64,000 nt of DNA from Megaustenia siamemsis (lineage: Eukaryota > Mollusca > Gastropoda > Stylommatophora > Ariophantidae): NCBI GenBank assembly GCA_032433765.1, contig JAVIAB010000124.1:96293202-96357201 (forward strand). Reading direction: 5' to 3'. The position numbers and the translations under genes are program-made. The first letter of the stretch is position 1, and every line of letters begins with the position of its first letter. Below the pieces are notes generated by a model. It searched no databases, was not told the origin of the DNA, and was given only the letters and a program-made list of their open reading frames with translations. Below are positions 43,604 to 55,525 of this stretch, piece after piece.

Positions 43604-44029
43604 GTATTGAACTAATCCTATGCTAGATACAGAAACTGCACAAAGGGAAAAAAATGATTAGCCCATCTAGAAAGAATGACGTGTGATTCCTCACCATACA
43701 AAGTATATATTAAAATGATAATAAGGAAAAATAGGAAGATACATACTCAGAGTAAGATGGACAGACAACAGGAAAGAGACACTATTTCAACATCAATTGG
43801 CAATGATTGAAGGCGTCAAATGTGCGACAAGCAGAACTTTGTATCTCTCACGTCACCCCAATTAACACAAAGGAAGTGAAGAAAGAAGACATATTTTCAC
43901 TAATTCCCACAATAAAATTAAGAATATATCCCAGATGCAGCTAATTATTTATATTGAAAGTAATTGTCAGTTTATATAAGAGGAATTTTTTTTATATTAG
44001 AGCAATTCAAAATAAGGTGTGCTAAACAT
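43604..44029. other. Weak LINE-like frames; no gene
   Basis: Plus-strand fragments such as RVRWTDNRKETLFQHQL look LINE-like but cannot be placed. Confidence 0.4.
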
Positions 44030-44415
44030 TGCGATGACACATAACATTTAAGTGATAAAGTACTAACCGCACTTGAATTATTTTCCATGAAAGTTAGTCT
44101 CTTTTCAAGCCATTCAGTTGTAAACAGTGTTTGTTCGTTCAGTTAGAGGAAATATGAAAACTTAGAAGGACTGATATTAAGCCAGCGATATATTTCGTTT
44201 CATTATTATATCGATTTAATATTAAACGTATTATAACCCAAAGAAGGCACTGTAATTGCATTTCTGACAAAACTGCTTTTGTGAATGACACGTGACAGAA
44301 AATAAACATTTTGAAATGGTGTTTACTTAAGCCATAAGACGTGTATCTGTAGAGCTAATATGAATACATATAATTTAGTCAGAATATTTTCTCTACAGTT
44401 AAAAATGAATAACTA

Positions 44416-45940
44416 AATCTATCTTTCGTTCGTCTGAAATATTGTCTATATCTGCAATGTCGTTTCCTGTATCAATTGTACTGTCTTGTGTAATTCTTGC
44501 AGTGGTCCATATAGTTTTGTCTGTAGTGGTGTATCTATGGGCCAATGATTGTCCTCATTCTACTATATTCAATGCAGTCTTGAAGTATGTGTTCAGCAGT
44601 CTGGGGCGCCTGTCCACATGTACAAGTACTCAAGGTGTCGATCTTGAATTTTGTATACATGTGACTATGGAGTCTATTGTGTCCTGTTCTGAGGCGTATA
44701 ATGATAACTTGTTCATATCTATTCATATCATGAAAGGCATACAGATTTGGGGCTTGTAGTCCTCTGATTTGATTATCTGTTTCTTATGATGGTATGTAAC
44801 CGGAGCATCTAGTTGTGTGCCTGTAGAACCTTCCTTTGCCAACTTATCTGCTTTCTCATTTCCTGGTATTCCACAGTGAAATGGGATCCACTGCAGGGCA
44901 ACTCCGTGGTGCTTACAGAGTTCAGTCAATAAAGTCCTGCAGATGTGTTAATTTTCTGGATTTTAGTGTCTGTGTACTGATCTTGCATCTATCAAAACAC
45001 TACAGGCTGTGGGCTAAGATTACTGTTCAGCAGTTTTTCTATTGTCAACTTTATTGCATGGATTTTTGCATCATAATTGTGACAATATTTCCCTGTTGCT
45101 ATTGTATCCATTTCCCTAGCGTTTTTAGGGTACTCTATATATGCACCTGCTCCCCCATTCTTTACTGCATTCTGTGCTTATCTATCTGTGTACACACGAA
45201 TCCATCGGTCTTGTGGGTATTCTTCATCCAAGAAACTGAGAGTTATTGTTTTACGCTGTATACTAATCTGTTCCCCTTTGTCAAGTATTCCTTTCACTTC
45301 TGTCCGTATTTGTATTGATAATCCTGATTCCTCTATCCAGGGAGTCTGTTCTGGCATGGGCAGTAGGGGGTTAACAACTCTTGGCATGTCTGGTGTTTGT
45401 CTACTAATACGCTTGGTTAGGTGGATAAAACTACTTCTCTTAAGTCGTCCCAATGCAACATTTTAAAATCTGTCCTTCATTGGATGTTTCGGCATGCATG
45501 AACATTTTTCTGCCTGTATCAGCACCTTTGTACCTCTCCGTTCTCTCAGTGCTGGTATCCTCCACAATTTCTCCACCTCCATATTGGTGTTGATCTCATT
45601 GCTCCTGTGGTGACCCTATGTGCCTGGTTTTACACTTTATCCAGCTTTTTCAGTGTGGTGTTTGATGCTGAGCACCATGCAGATGATCCATATTCTAAAT
45701 GTGGGCGTATACTCTGTTGGTAAACTTTACTGAGTATTTTCCCACGTGCACCCCAAATGGTTCCATACAGCTTTCTTAAAATAGCCAACTTCCTCCTAGC
45801 TTTTTGGGTTGCCTTATTTATCTGCTGTTTTGAAGATAGTTTATTATCAAATGTAACTCCGAGATATGTATTTTGTATGTCTTCTGTCACCGGCTCATTG
45901 TTTATGCAGATGGATCCTGCTTTTTGTTTTGGGGAGAGGG
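44416..45940 (-). mobile_element. RNase H-bearing LINE, 5'-truncated
   Basis: On the minus strand: RT thumb (45630-45890: NTYLGVTFDNKLSSKQQI, RPHLEYGSSAWCSAS), linker (45178-45453), RNase H (44723-44929: LQWIPFHCGIPGNEKADKLA), and a C-terminus with RLRTGHNRLHSHMYTKFKI and CTCGQAPQTAEHILQDC (44535-44726). RNase H plus that CxC...H...C finger fits I/Nimb-like non-LTR clades; Nimbus of the snail Biomphalaria is one known example, but identity is not shown. Target duplication TGAATAACTA at 44406-44415 and 45941-45950. GPCR-1 lacks it at the homologous site. Confidence 0.92.
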
Positions 45941-45950
45941 TGAATAACTA

Positions 45951-47067
45951 GATAAATAAGGCATCGTTTTCTTTCATGTCAGTTCTCGAGGTAATTCACT
46001 TTGACACAAAACAATTCGCAGAGAATAAGGACACGTGTTATTAACAAGTAACATTTAATAGTAAAATATAACAAACACTGCGTTTAATACAACCAGTGAT
46101 TGTCTCGATTTAATCAGTTAATTTACCGTTAACTTTTAATTATTACATTTTATAAACGTGACACGATGATTCACATTCCCAACCTCGCAGCGTGGTGAAC
46201 AGCATTAATTATCATTGCGTTGACAACCATGAATTGTTCAACGTGGCAAATCTTTGTTGCTAAATGCTATTATTGAACTAAAATTCGTAAAACTCTTGGT
46301 CGTCCTTGTGTATACAAGTGTGTATTTATATATTTGACTATTTCAGAAACAGAAATAATACATTTCTTAATTTTATTATCAATATACAATTCATTCACTT
46401 CTACTACAAAACTGCATTCAACACCCAGTTTAAAAAAAATTGTTATTTCAACTTATAACCTCCACTCAAGCTTGTGAAATCTCTAGGGAATATGATTTTA
46501 AATTAACTTGCAACATTAAACACATATCTAATTTTTAAAAAAACTAACAAAGTAAATACAATTTAATTAAGTGTTTTAGTGATCATGAGTATAAACTATG
46601 TTGTATATGTACATATATATCTGCAGCTGACTAGTTCATTGCGTCTTTTTAAAATCATGATTTTAACGAAAACATGTATTTTAAATTATTTAAAAGTGGA
46701 TGGAAAAGGCGGGGTATCAGATATATAGAGGTGAGAAGAGTTACACTGCGGATGGAGGTGAAGAACCCACAGACAGCATGCAGAGAATTCTATCAGTTAA
46801 CAGTTGACCCCGATGTTCCGGCAATCTTGTCTCATTGCGCTTTACAGCGCCACTGCACTATTTTCGGGAGTCATAATTGGGGAGAAATGTAAGCAACGAA
46901 GGCTACATATTTTATAGAAGTCACTCTAGCTGCAGCAGCCACCAATGTATAGATGTTCAGCGCCGAGTAACGTCACACGGCGTACCAGGTGTCCACATCG
47001 ACATTACATAAGTTGATGACTGATGTGATCTGGGTCCCGGAAAGTCATACACAACAAATAAATATTT
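45951..47067. other. GPCR-2 5' flank, conserved with GPCR-1; no gene
   Basis: 46000-46670 follows 10970-11620 closely. The SINE present at 11636 in GPCR-1 is absent here. No exon is evident. Confidence 0.65.
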
Positions 47068-47180
47068 GTTCATTAATTGAGTGCCGTCTCCACATCGAGT
47101 TTGGCTACCTTGGAGCGTCATTTTATTATGTGTTTTCTTTAGATGACGGACGTTGTCATAGGCTCACCTGTTAAATCTTA
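47068..47180 (-). pseudogene. LINE 3' end fragment
   Basis: TCGAGTTTGGCTACCTTGGA matches 13315-13335 upstream of GPCR-1; on the minus strand it is the end of a LINE C-terminus. Shared by both units, so older than the duplication. Confidence 0.7.
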
Positions 47181-47202
47181 TAAGTCTAGTATATATTATA
47201 TG

Positions 47203-47655
47203 GGAGCCGCGATAGCTCAGAGGTTAGTGAGCTGGACTACAAAGGACAAGAAGTAGGGTTCGATCACAACCGACGGCTTCCGGTTTCAATTAATCAATTC
47301 TACTTTTTGTTAGCTCCCTGTGGAGCATAGGTCTTCAACAAACACTTTCCAAGTCGATCTGTTTCCCACCATTCTTCCAAGATTATTATATGCCTTCCCC
47401 ATCATCTTCATATCCGCCTCCATCTGTCCTCTCCAAGAATTCCTTGGTCCCCCTCTTTGTCCCTTCCCCCGGAGATTAGCTTCCGGTTTACCAAGCCTTT
47501 AATGGGTACCGGATTTTTTTCTGAGAAAGTGAAGCGACGCGTGTGTAATACCGACCACATTACCCCAAAAATCGTATGCCGAGGGTCTGTAAAATGTATG
47601 GTCACTAATACCATATTCCCTATACGCTACTTGGCGTGATGGGGGTACTTAAGAG
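47203..47655 (+). mobile_element. SINE-1 copy split by a nested insertion
   Basis: The tRNA head (GGGAGCCGCGATAGCTCAGA to GACGGCTTCCGGTTT) is at 47203-47286 and the body and tail at 47479-47655. The two halves are separated by a LINE fragment. Removing it and one target duplication restores the SINE-1 order. Confidence 0.93.
47287..47478 (-). mobile_element. LINE 3' fragment nested in a SINE
   Basis: A perfect 11-bp duplication GCTTCCGGTTT at 47276-47286 and 47479-47489. The minus strand encodes a LINE C-terminus: GPRNSWRGQMEADMKMMGKA and NRSTWKVFVEDLCSTGS followed by a stop. The frame is fully open, suggesting a young, strongly 5'-truncated insertion. Confidence 0.93.
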
Positions 47656-48089
47656 AGAGAAATATATATTATATAATATTAATATTTGTCTATCTATGCC
47701 TCGTGTATCTTGTGCCGACCCTCCCAGGATAATTTATGTAGGGTATTGTGTATCTTCATATATCTCACAATTAAATATGAATAATTAGTTACTTTGCTCG
47801 AATTAAATGTTTCCAGACCATATACGTGCCGGAAAATCAATGGTTATAAGTACACACTTAATGTAGTTGTTGAAAATATCAGCGTAGCAGATATGGGAGT
47901 GTCCTGATTACAACGATCCTACTTCATGACAGCAACAAAGAACAGATAATTCGATTAAGATCCACATCATCAAGTTTTTGTTTAAACAGATTATGCAGTT
48001 TTTGTTTTTACATTATTGGTAACAGCAAGGGGAGGTAAACCTAAATATGCACCATTTTAGTATAGAGAGTATATTCACAGTTATCTTAC

Positions 48090-48153
48090 ATCCGATTACA
48101 GACACATATAACAATATATAAATAGTGGCTGTTGACGAATGATTAAAACCATC
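48090..48153 (+). promoter_or_regulatory. GPCR-2 5' region: TATA-like box or 3' splice site
   Basis: TATATAAATA at 48115-48124 and an upstream ATTACAG match the GPCR-1 arrangement. The same two readings apply: core promoter or acceptor of a 5' UTR intron. Confidence 0.42.
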
Positions 48154-48382
48154 ATGTCGCTGATGGAACTCAACTCATCAAGTGAAGGAATAGAGGACAA
48201 CAAAGTGTCAGGAAGTGTAACTCAAGAGAAGATGATTGAACTTGTAGCGTTGATCGTGGGGTGGGTGTGCAACACATGTGTGGGTCAAGCTATGAATTGT
48301 TTTGGCATCTTCACAAACATCATCAACATCATTGTCTTCACAAAACAGGGTTTCAAGGATACAGTCAACATCAACCTTTTAG
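48154..48382 (+). CDS. GPCR-2 exon 1
   Basis: Encodes MSLMELNSSSEGIEDNKVSG through TM1 to NINLL, then the donor GTAAAT. An extra in-frame ATG lies at 48139. The aligned start is 48154, matching the GPCR-1 ATG; the leader-specific five codons are not present in GPCR-1. Confidence 0.85.
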
Positions 48383-48869
48383 GTAAATAAATTATTGTAT
48401 TATGTTTGATGTATATGCCGATGTTACTCACATACAGGAAAACTATCTAAAAGAGATGTATGCACATTTATTTATGCTGACTTTTTCGTTAATTAAGCGA
48501 CAATTATCCAGGCATTAATGAAACATATTCCTGGTTCATGTTTTGCAAATTACAATATTTTTTAATGCTCTTTTTCCCTTTCGATCTTTGTCTTTAGCGT
48601 AATTGAAGAATACTAGAGAATGAAGAAGATAACAGATAAAGGATAATGAAGGATAAAGAAGAACGAAGCACTGAGACCGTCGTTGAAAGTGTGTTCGCCC
48701 TGAACCAAAGTGTGCCGTCAAACTTTGGCAAGGGTTGCCGCGCCACGAATGTTCTCAAGTGCCTACACAGTAGCTACAAATGATAAATTAATACTCACAT
48801 GCCTTTATATTGTTAGTACATAAACTAGTTATACTTGATAGTGGTAATGCTTTTATTTTTCATCTTATA
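48383..48869. other. GPCR-2 intron 1, conserved part
   Basis: Aligns with 14116-14245 and 14490-14900 of GPCR-1, without the SINE at 14249. No gene. Confidence 0.65.
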
Positions 48870-49172
48870 TGCCCTATAAACAATTAAAAATGAAAAGATA
48901 CATGCTAAACATAATTAGAACAAGACAAATGCAATTGTTGGGACATGTTAATAGACACAACAGCATAATAAAAGTAATATTGTCAGGAAAAATACAAAGT
49001 AAAAGAGACTGAGGCAGACCAAGGCTAACATGGACGAGTAACATCAAAAGATGGACAAGTCAACCTATGACACTCTGCACATTCAAAGGAAGAGACAGAG
49101 TGGAATGGCGCTCCATGGTAGCTAACCTTCGATGCGGAGACGGCACTCGATGATGATGATGATGATGATACC
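48870..49172 (+). pseudogene. LINE 3' end with (GAT)n tail
   Basis: The plus strand reads LNIIRTRQMQLLGHVNRHNS, a GRPRLTWTSNI-like stretch and VEWRSMVANLRCGDGTR, ending in GAT repeats at 49151-49169. Same family as 39674-41447. It interrupts the intron homology with GPCR-1, which resumes at about 49176. Confidence 0.88.
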
Positions 49173-49339
49173 CTATCAAGTAGCCCAGTGAAATAATATT
49201 AATGCGTACGAAGTGAATTCGCGTCCAACTTTTCCACGTTAATGTTTTGGTACATTATAACACTGTAATATCACCGAACTTCTTTTATGTACTTATAGTA
49301 GTAATTTACCTCCCAAATAATTACAAGAGTAAGTGTTTA

Positions 49340-49650
49340 CCAGACTTAGACGACCATCTAAAATTCTTAAAGAGGCCATCACAAAAGGGAGCACCTAAAA
49401 TACATCAGAACAAAACAATATATATTTTTTACGAGCCATCAGCTGAAGATGAAAAAGTTGGAATATTTGGTTACAACTGGTAAAATACAGGGAAAGAGAT
49501 ACCTCGGAAGATAAAGAAAGAAGATACTAGATAGCTTGGTGCCATGCACTGAAAACAGAAAGAAAGAAAAAAGATTTGAAACGGTGCACAGCGGATAGAA
49601 ATATGTGGAAGGACATGATCGCCCCCGTCAAACGGTATGGCACATGATGA
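49340..49650 (+). pseudogene. Another LINE 3' end
   Basis: From about 49455 the plus strand reads VTTGKIQGKRYLGR-like, then a DSLVPCTENR-like stretch and MWKDMIAPVKRYG, ending ATGATGATGAT. The same type of 3' end occurs at 57400-57592. Confidence 0.7.
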
Positions 49651-49664
49651 TGATACGTTTATAG

Positions 49665-51185
49665 CTGAGATGAGAGCACCGTTGGTGTATGATCAACAAG
49701 GAGAGTGAGCCACCGGTGAATGATCAGCAAGGAGAGTAAGTCGCCGGTGTATGATCAGCAAGGAGAGTAAGCCGCCGGTGTATGATCAACAAGGAGAGTA
49801 AGCCGCCGGTGTCTGATCAGTAAGGAGAGTAAGCCGCCGGTGTATGATTAGCAAATAGTGTCACACTGTGAGCCGCCGTTTTATGATTAGCAAAGAGTGT
49901 CACACTGTGAGCCGCCGTTTTATGATTAGCAAAGAGTGTGAGCCGCCGGTATATGATTAGCAAGGAGCGTGAGCCGCCGGTTTATAATTAGCAAGGAGTG
50001 TGAACCGACGGTTTATGATTAGCAAGGAGAGTGAGCCACCGGTTTATGATTAGTAAGGAGAGTGAGCCACCGGTTTATGATTAGCAAGGAGAGTGAGCCA
50101 CCGGTTTATTATTAGCAAGGAGAGTGAGCCACCGGTTTATGAATAGCAATGAGTGTGAGCCGCCGGTTTATGATTAGCAAGGAGAGTGAGCCACCGGTTT
50201 ATGATTAGCAAGGAGAGTGAGCCACCGGTTTATGATTAGCAAGGAGTGTCACACTGTGAGCCGCCGGTTTATGATTAGCAAGGAGAGTGAGCCACCGGTT
50301 TATAAATAGCAAGGAGTGTGAGCCGCCGGTTTATGATTAGCAAGGAGCGTGAGCCGCCGGTTAATGATTATCAAGGAGAGTGAGCCACCGGTTTATGATT
50401 AGCAAGGAGTGTGAGCCACCGGTTTATGATTAGCAAGGAGTGTCACACTGTGAGCCTCCGGTGTATGATTAGCAAGGAGAGTGAGCCACCGGTTTATGAT
50501 TAGCAAGGAGTGTCACACTGTGAGCCGCCGGTGTATGATTAGCAAGGAGTGTGCGCTGCCGGTTTATGATTAGCAAAGAGTGTGAGCCACCGGTGTATGA
50601 TTAGCAAAGAGAGTGAGCCACAGGTGTATGATTAGCAAAGAGAGTGAGCCGCCGGTGTATGATTAGCAAAGAGAGTGAGCCGCCGGTGTATGATTAGCAA
50701 AGAGAGTGAGCCGCCGGTGTATGATTAGCAAAGCGAGTGAGCCGCCGGTGTATGATTAGCAAAGATATTGAGCCGCCGGTGTATGATCAGCAAAGAGAGT
50801 GAGCCGCCGGTGTCTGATTAGCAAAGAGATTGAGCCGCCGGTGTATGGTCAGCAAAGAGAGTAAGCCACCAGTGTATGATTAGCAAAGAGAGTGAGCCGC
50901 CGGTGTATGATTAGCAAACAGATTGAGCCGTTGGTGTATGATTAACAAAGAAAGTGAACCGCCGGTGTTTGATTAGCAAACAGATTGAGCCGCCGGTGTA
51001 CAATTAGCAAAGGAAGTGAGCCGCCGGTGTATGATTAGCAAAGAGAGTGAGCTGCCGGTATATGATTAGCAAGCAGATTGAGCCGCCGGTTTATGATTAG
51101 CAAAGAAAGTGAGCCGCCGGTTTATGATTAGCAAAGAGAGTGAGCCACCGGTGTAAGATTAGCAAAGTGAGTGAGCCGTTGGTAT
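49665..51185. repeat. 31-bp minisatellite, about 49 copies
   Basis: The unit is GTGAGCCGCCGGTGTATGAT plus TAGCAAAGAGA. Some units carry an extra TGTCACACT insert, always at the same place (for example 49857, 50249, 50443, 50511), marking a sub-variant that spread as longer blocks. The left third favours GGTTTATGATTAGCAAGGAG and the right third GGTGTATGATTAGCAAAGAG. It is not a CRISPR: units touch without spacers. Confidence 0.97.
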
Positions 51186-51592
51186 CAACAGTTTTAAAAC
51201 CCCTGCCATATGATGTACAATTTTTTTTTTCGGGAGCGACGTGTAAGTTTACATTTCACAGTACTTGGCACATCGTTTAGGAAAGAGGAGACCAGTGCTC
51301 TTACACACTGTCATTTTCTCCCCTTATCTCAGTTTTGACAAAATCCGCTCCAAATTTGATAGACTAAATCCAACTCCACTGGGCTACTGTGTCCAAGGCC
51401 AAACCTACACGTGGTCACCCCTGTTATCGCAAAGTTGGTCTTTGGCGCGACCGATCTCCCAGCGGTATTACTGGGCGGGAGGAGGTGAGCCCCTATAGAT
51501 GCAGAGCGAGAGCCAACCGACATGTGGTATGCGCCATGGCCCTCATCTAATCACCCTCTCTCTCCCTTGAGTGAGTGTCTTGTCTTCTATCT
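51186..51592. other. Unassigned, left flank of hAT element
   Basis: Begins with a T10 run and GC-richer sequence. Two short opposing frames at 51265-51523 have no recognisable motif. Possibly an uncharacterised repeat. Confidence 0.4.
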
Positions 51593-54323
51593 CACGGATG
51601 ACCAATTTTTTTTTCAAATGGTGGGCCACTTTTTTATTATTTTTTTTGGTGGCGGGCCACACACATAACAACATCAATACAAATAAACTTGGCATTTGTT
51701 TTAAGGTAATATTTTTGTTATTTATCGGCATTATTTGCTTACATAAATCATTTTGTTGCATAGAATTAAAAATTTTTAGTTTATTTATAAAATGAATAAA
51801 CGTTGCTATTTTTATTGTTTAACAAACACATTTGAGTTAGGTCATTTTAAAGTTGACATGTAACAAATCTTAATGAGAACAATGTGGACGTTCATGTGCA
51901 GCAACAAGTTCATCAAAGTCAATGTGTAAAGATGATGATGATAATCGTAATAAATCCTGAAGGTGGCCATTAGTGAATCGGTTTCTTTGTGACGATTTAA
52001 TCTCCTTCATTGTTGAAAAAGCGCATTCACATATATATGTGCTTCCGAACATAGAAGTAATTTTCAAACTGAAATCACTCAAAGGCGAAATATTTTTCCT
52101 GTGGCACAAGTTTCCAAAAGTCAACTCTTATCTCCATCCTTGATTGGAAAAAGGGGTCACTTTGGAGGTTACATAACTCCAACTGAAAAGTGTCATGTTG
52201 TTGGAAAATGTCACACTTCATAGGGTTGTTAAACAATGCCAGTTCTGGTCGTATACCACTAAAGTCAGAAAATCGTTCATTGAATTGCTCCAATGGCTTG
52301 TCTAACAGTAATATAGAAAAATTGAAATCAGTGTCACCGTCACCTCAATCAATTCTGTGATCGAAGGAAAATGAATGAAGTTTATTTGGCCAGGGTAAAT
52401 TAAAAAACTTCTACTTGACTTATAAATCAATCTAGGTGTCCTACCAAATCTGAGACTGTTTGGGAACGTCCCTGTAGATTTACGTTGAGTTCATTCATGT
52501 GCTGGGTGATATCAGTTAAAAAAGCCAATACGCTGTTAAAATGTGGATCAGACATGTTTCTGATCAGTTCTTTGTTGGTATCATGTTTCTCTAAAAACTG
52601 CTTTATCTCGTTTCTCAAAGCAAAATACAGTCTCAAACAATTCTCTCTGCTTAGCCAGCGTAATTGTGTGTAGAGCACTAAATCGCCATATTCCACCTCA
52701 AATTCTGATAGAAAATTTATAAACTGTCGGTGTGTCAAAGCCCGATCCCACCTTTTATTAAATTCACACACTTTATTACAGTTTTCATAATATCCTCTAC
52801 GTCTGGAATCTTGCCACAAAATGCCTCCTGGTGTATAATGCAATGTAATGCTGGGCAGTGGATTCCAGCATTTCTTAATAATCCAACTAAACCCGTTTGT
52901 GCACCACACATTGACTTAGAGCCATCTGCCACTATTGCTGAAAGTATGTTTATGTCACTGATACCGTTAACAACTTTCATAACTGAGTCATAAATGTCTT
53001 GACCTTTGCTCGTATTATGCAATGAATCTAAAGCTAGTAGCTCTTCGTTGATAATAAAGTCTTTTGAAACAGTTCTTATGAAAATTAAAACGTTGTGCTG
53101 TGTCTGATATGTCAGTAGATTCATTCAAAGCCTGAGAAAAGTTAGCGGAATTTGTAACGACACTATTTAATTTACTAGATATATGAGAACTTATTTCCTC
53201 AACCTTTCTAGTGAGTGTCTGTTTTGATAGCGGAACGCTCTCAAAATTACTGGCAATTTTTTCTTCCCCAAATGCACACGCCATGGTAATAGAACAACGC
53301 TTTACGAAGTCACAGTCACATAATGATTTTTTTTTAATTTTGCTATCTCTGCGCTTACAACAAACGATGCCATTAAGGAGCGTGTTTGTTGTGTTGTTAA
53401 TGTAGTAAAAAAAAATATTTCTGAGCACTAACCTTTTTCTTAAAATTGCACACACGTGTAGAACGTATTGTAAAAATGTAGTCCTTGTATTTAGCGGCGT
53501 GGTGCTGTGTGTAATGCTGTTTAAGATTATACTCTTTATTTACAGACAACACTTGCAAACACACAAGGCACTGCTGTTTACTATCCGTATTGTTGATAAA
53601 AAAAAATCATTCCCATTTCTCATGAAAAAATCTGACTTTTTCATTTAATTGATGTTTATTGCTCATATTATACCACGACCGAAGCAACAGACAATGAAAA
53701 CACAGATTACAACAATAGTACTGTTTCCTGTTAAAAAATGGAACTGTTCACTGTAACTCAACAAAATCAGAATGATCAGATCGGATAAATGATTTTGATT
53801 GATGAAAAGAGGATTGGAGAGAAAGAATCTGAAAGTAAAGTAATTTTGGGATGAATGTGTTGGGGAGGAGGAGGTGGGTGACTGACAGAATTTCTTGGCG
53901 GAAACTGTTTGAACTTGCCGAACCAAGAGTCGGTTCTAGAACCATTCGTCGGCTTATTCCTTTGTTTCAGTTGATCGCAGGAAGATCAAACGGAAAAAGG
54001 GATGGGTCGGGAATGCTGGGAAGGCGACGTTGAACTAACTACTAGAGTGTTCCGAGTGTTAAACATAGATCTACTTGTACTATTATTCTTCTTTGATTTA
54101 CCTCGGATATTTCCACCAATAATTATACTTTATTTTAAACAAACTTTTAGGAAATATTTGAGTTAGCTTTCTCCACGGTAAAAGTTAATGTAACAAATTT
54201 TGAATCAATTTTACTCTGGACATTTTTCTCAATGCAACCTGATTTTAATTTTTATCCGCTGCGGGCCAAAAAAATGACGTCGCGGGCCACTTGTGGCTCG
54301 CGGCACCTTATTGACCATCCCTG
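51593..54323 (-). mobile_element. Complete hAT DNA transposon, 2731 bp
   Basis: The left end CACGGATGACCAAT and the right end (reverse complement CAGGGATGGTCAAT) are imperfect terminal inverted repeats of the CAGGG(A/G)TGG type, and both ends carry a GGGCCAC motif inward. Flanks TTCTATCT (51585-51592) and TTCTATTG (54324-54331) share six of eight bases, consistent with an old 8-bp hAT target duplication. It encodes the damaged transposase listed next and lies in GPCR-2 intron 1. Confidence 0.88.
51870..53620 (-). pseudogene. hAT transposase, GTF2IRD2/ZBED-like, broken
   Basis: In order on the minus strand: BED/C2H2-like finger (about 53500-53580: CLVCLQVLSVNKEYNLKQHY ... H); KSLCDCDFVKRCSITMACAF and LSKQTLTRKVEEI; ALNESTDISDTAQ; ILSAIVADGSKSMCGAQTG (catalytic-domain D); CIIHQEAFCGK; LRWLSRENCLRLYFALRNEI; and the C-terminal dimerisation domain YICECAFSTMKEIKSSQRNR with RFTNGHLQDLLRLS. 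The frame is broken by several frameshifts and stops, so it is inactive. The closest style is the GTF2IRD2/EPM2AIP1-like hAT lineage. Confidence 0.88.
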
Positions 54324-54879
54324 TTCTATTGTATTATTATTTCTGTAGGAACCCCCCTGTGGACAGGGTGAGAGCTTCAGCAAAACCGCCTCGAGACCAC
54401 CTACTGGCATACTTGAAGGCAAATTACTCTAGTACTGACTAGAAGTCCATCATGTTTCCTTTTAACAGTCCTGTAGTACGTCGCACAGACACAAGTGACC
54501 CAGGACGTGACCATCCTCTGTCGATACAATTGGCCCCCATGTGATACACCTGAATGAATGGAGTAAGTGCCAGTGACAGTAGGTGGCGGGGAATGGGCTA
54601 TTGTAAATTCTCCTTTAATACAGGGCCTAGAAAGTGAACACATAGATGGATGATATGTCAGCAGAGACAGAGACGCAATATATGCCACAAGATAGCCCAC
54701 AGGTCCCCCAATTTTAACAATGCCATGTACATCAAGACTATAAAACAATACGAGCTCGGACACCGTCTCGGTCAACAAGGTCCGCACCAGACAGTGAGCG
54801 ACCAGGCTGGACTGCACGATAAATTAGCTACTGGAAGAAATACAAACAACTCATACAAAAACCAGAAACCTTTTCTACA
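54324..54879. other. No gene seen
   Basis: Two short opposing frames (54401-54817 and 54650-54907) with no motif. Intronic spacer of GPCR-2. Confidence 0.45.
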
Positions 54880-55200
54880 TTCGCTGGACGTGCCCCAGCC
54901 ATCGTAGTCTTCGGCTTTTGATCATCGAAATGATTGCTTTCGACGTAGCACGTTGCAAGACTGTTAAGTTCGTTATTTTGTCCTGCATTTGATGTGCATT
55001 ATTCCGCTGAGACATCGTATATGGAAGATAGTTAGTCTTTTCTTCGTGATTTTAGTATGTTGTCCAGGTTTCATATTTATATAATAGTGTGCTAAGCACA
55101 CAAGTTTGATATATTAAGAGTTTGGTGTTTAGTGTTCATTTCCTGTTGATCCACTACATTTCTGTGTGTTTGCCGAAAGTCTTAGCTACCTTGTCAAATT
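54880..55200 (-). pseudogene. LINE C-terminal fragment
   Basis: Matches 12455-12770 in the same orientation (CGTGCCCCAGCCATCGTAGT and TAGTGTGCTAAGCACACAAG), i.e. the C-terminus of the LINE family at 12027-12848 and 60651-63235, but more decayed. Confidence 0.8.
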
Positions 55201-55525
55201 TATGTTTGTTGTGTACAGTGAAGCCTATTCCATGGAGACTTGTCTGTTCAGGGCTTAGACCTAGCCAGAAAAAAAAGTAATAGTGTCTTCCTTTCAGAAC
55301 CACTGCCTGGAAGTTTTGTTTCCTGTTGGGTAGAATTATAGACCTGTAACATATTTAGCTATTGTCTATGAGATCTGTTGTTCTAATTGTCCTTCCTTTC
55401 AGTGTGTTTGGTTTAACAAGTCTAGGGCATATGGTCCTTACGTTCCGTGTCCCAAGTTTAAACTTTGGTGTTTTCTTCCTCATTTCACTTTGCCTACTCT
55501 GGATGTGCAGAGAATATTAAGATAG
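55201..55525. other. No gene seen
   Basis: GPCR-2 intron 1. Nothing recognised. Confidence 0.4.

Noticed and set aside
44836..45318. 160-codon plus-strand hydrophobic open frame
   Set aside because: Antisense shadow of the RNase H LINE. Hydrophobic content comes from reverse-complemented A-rich coding sequence.
49665..51185. Possible CRISPR array
   Set aside because: Units are contiguous with no unique spacers, no cas genes, and the genome is eukaryotic. The same applies to the 58-bp and 27-bp arrays.
51265..51523. Opposing short frames near the hAT element
   Set aside because: They overlap on both strands, are short, and carry no motif.
52485..52993. Plus-strand frames over the hAT element
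   Set aside because: Antisense shadows of the transposase; domain motifs are only on the minus strand.
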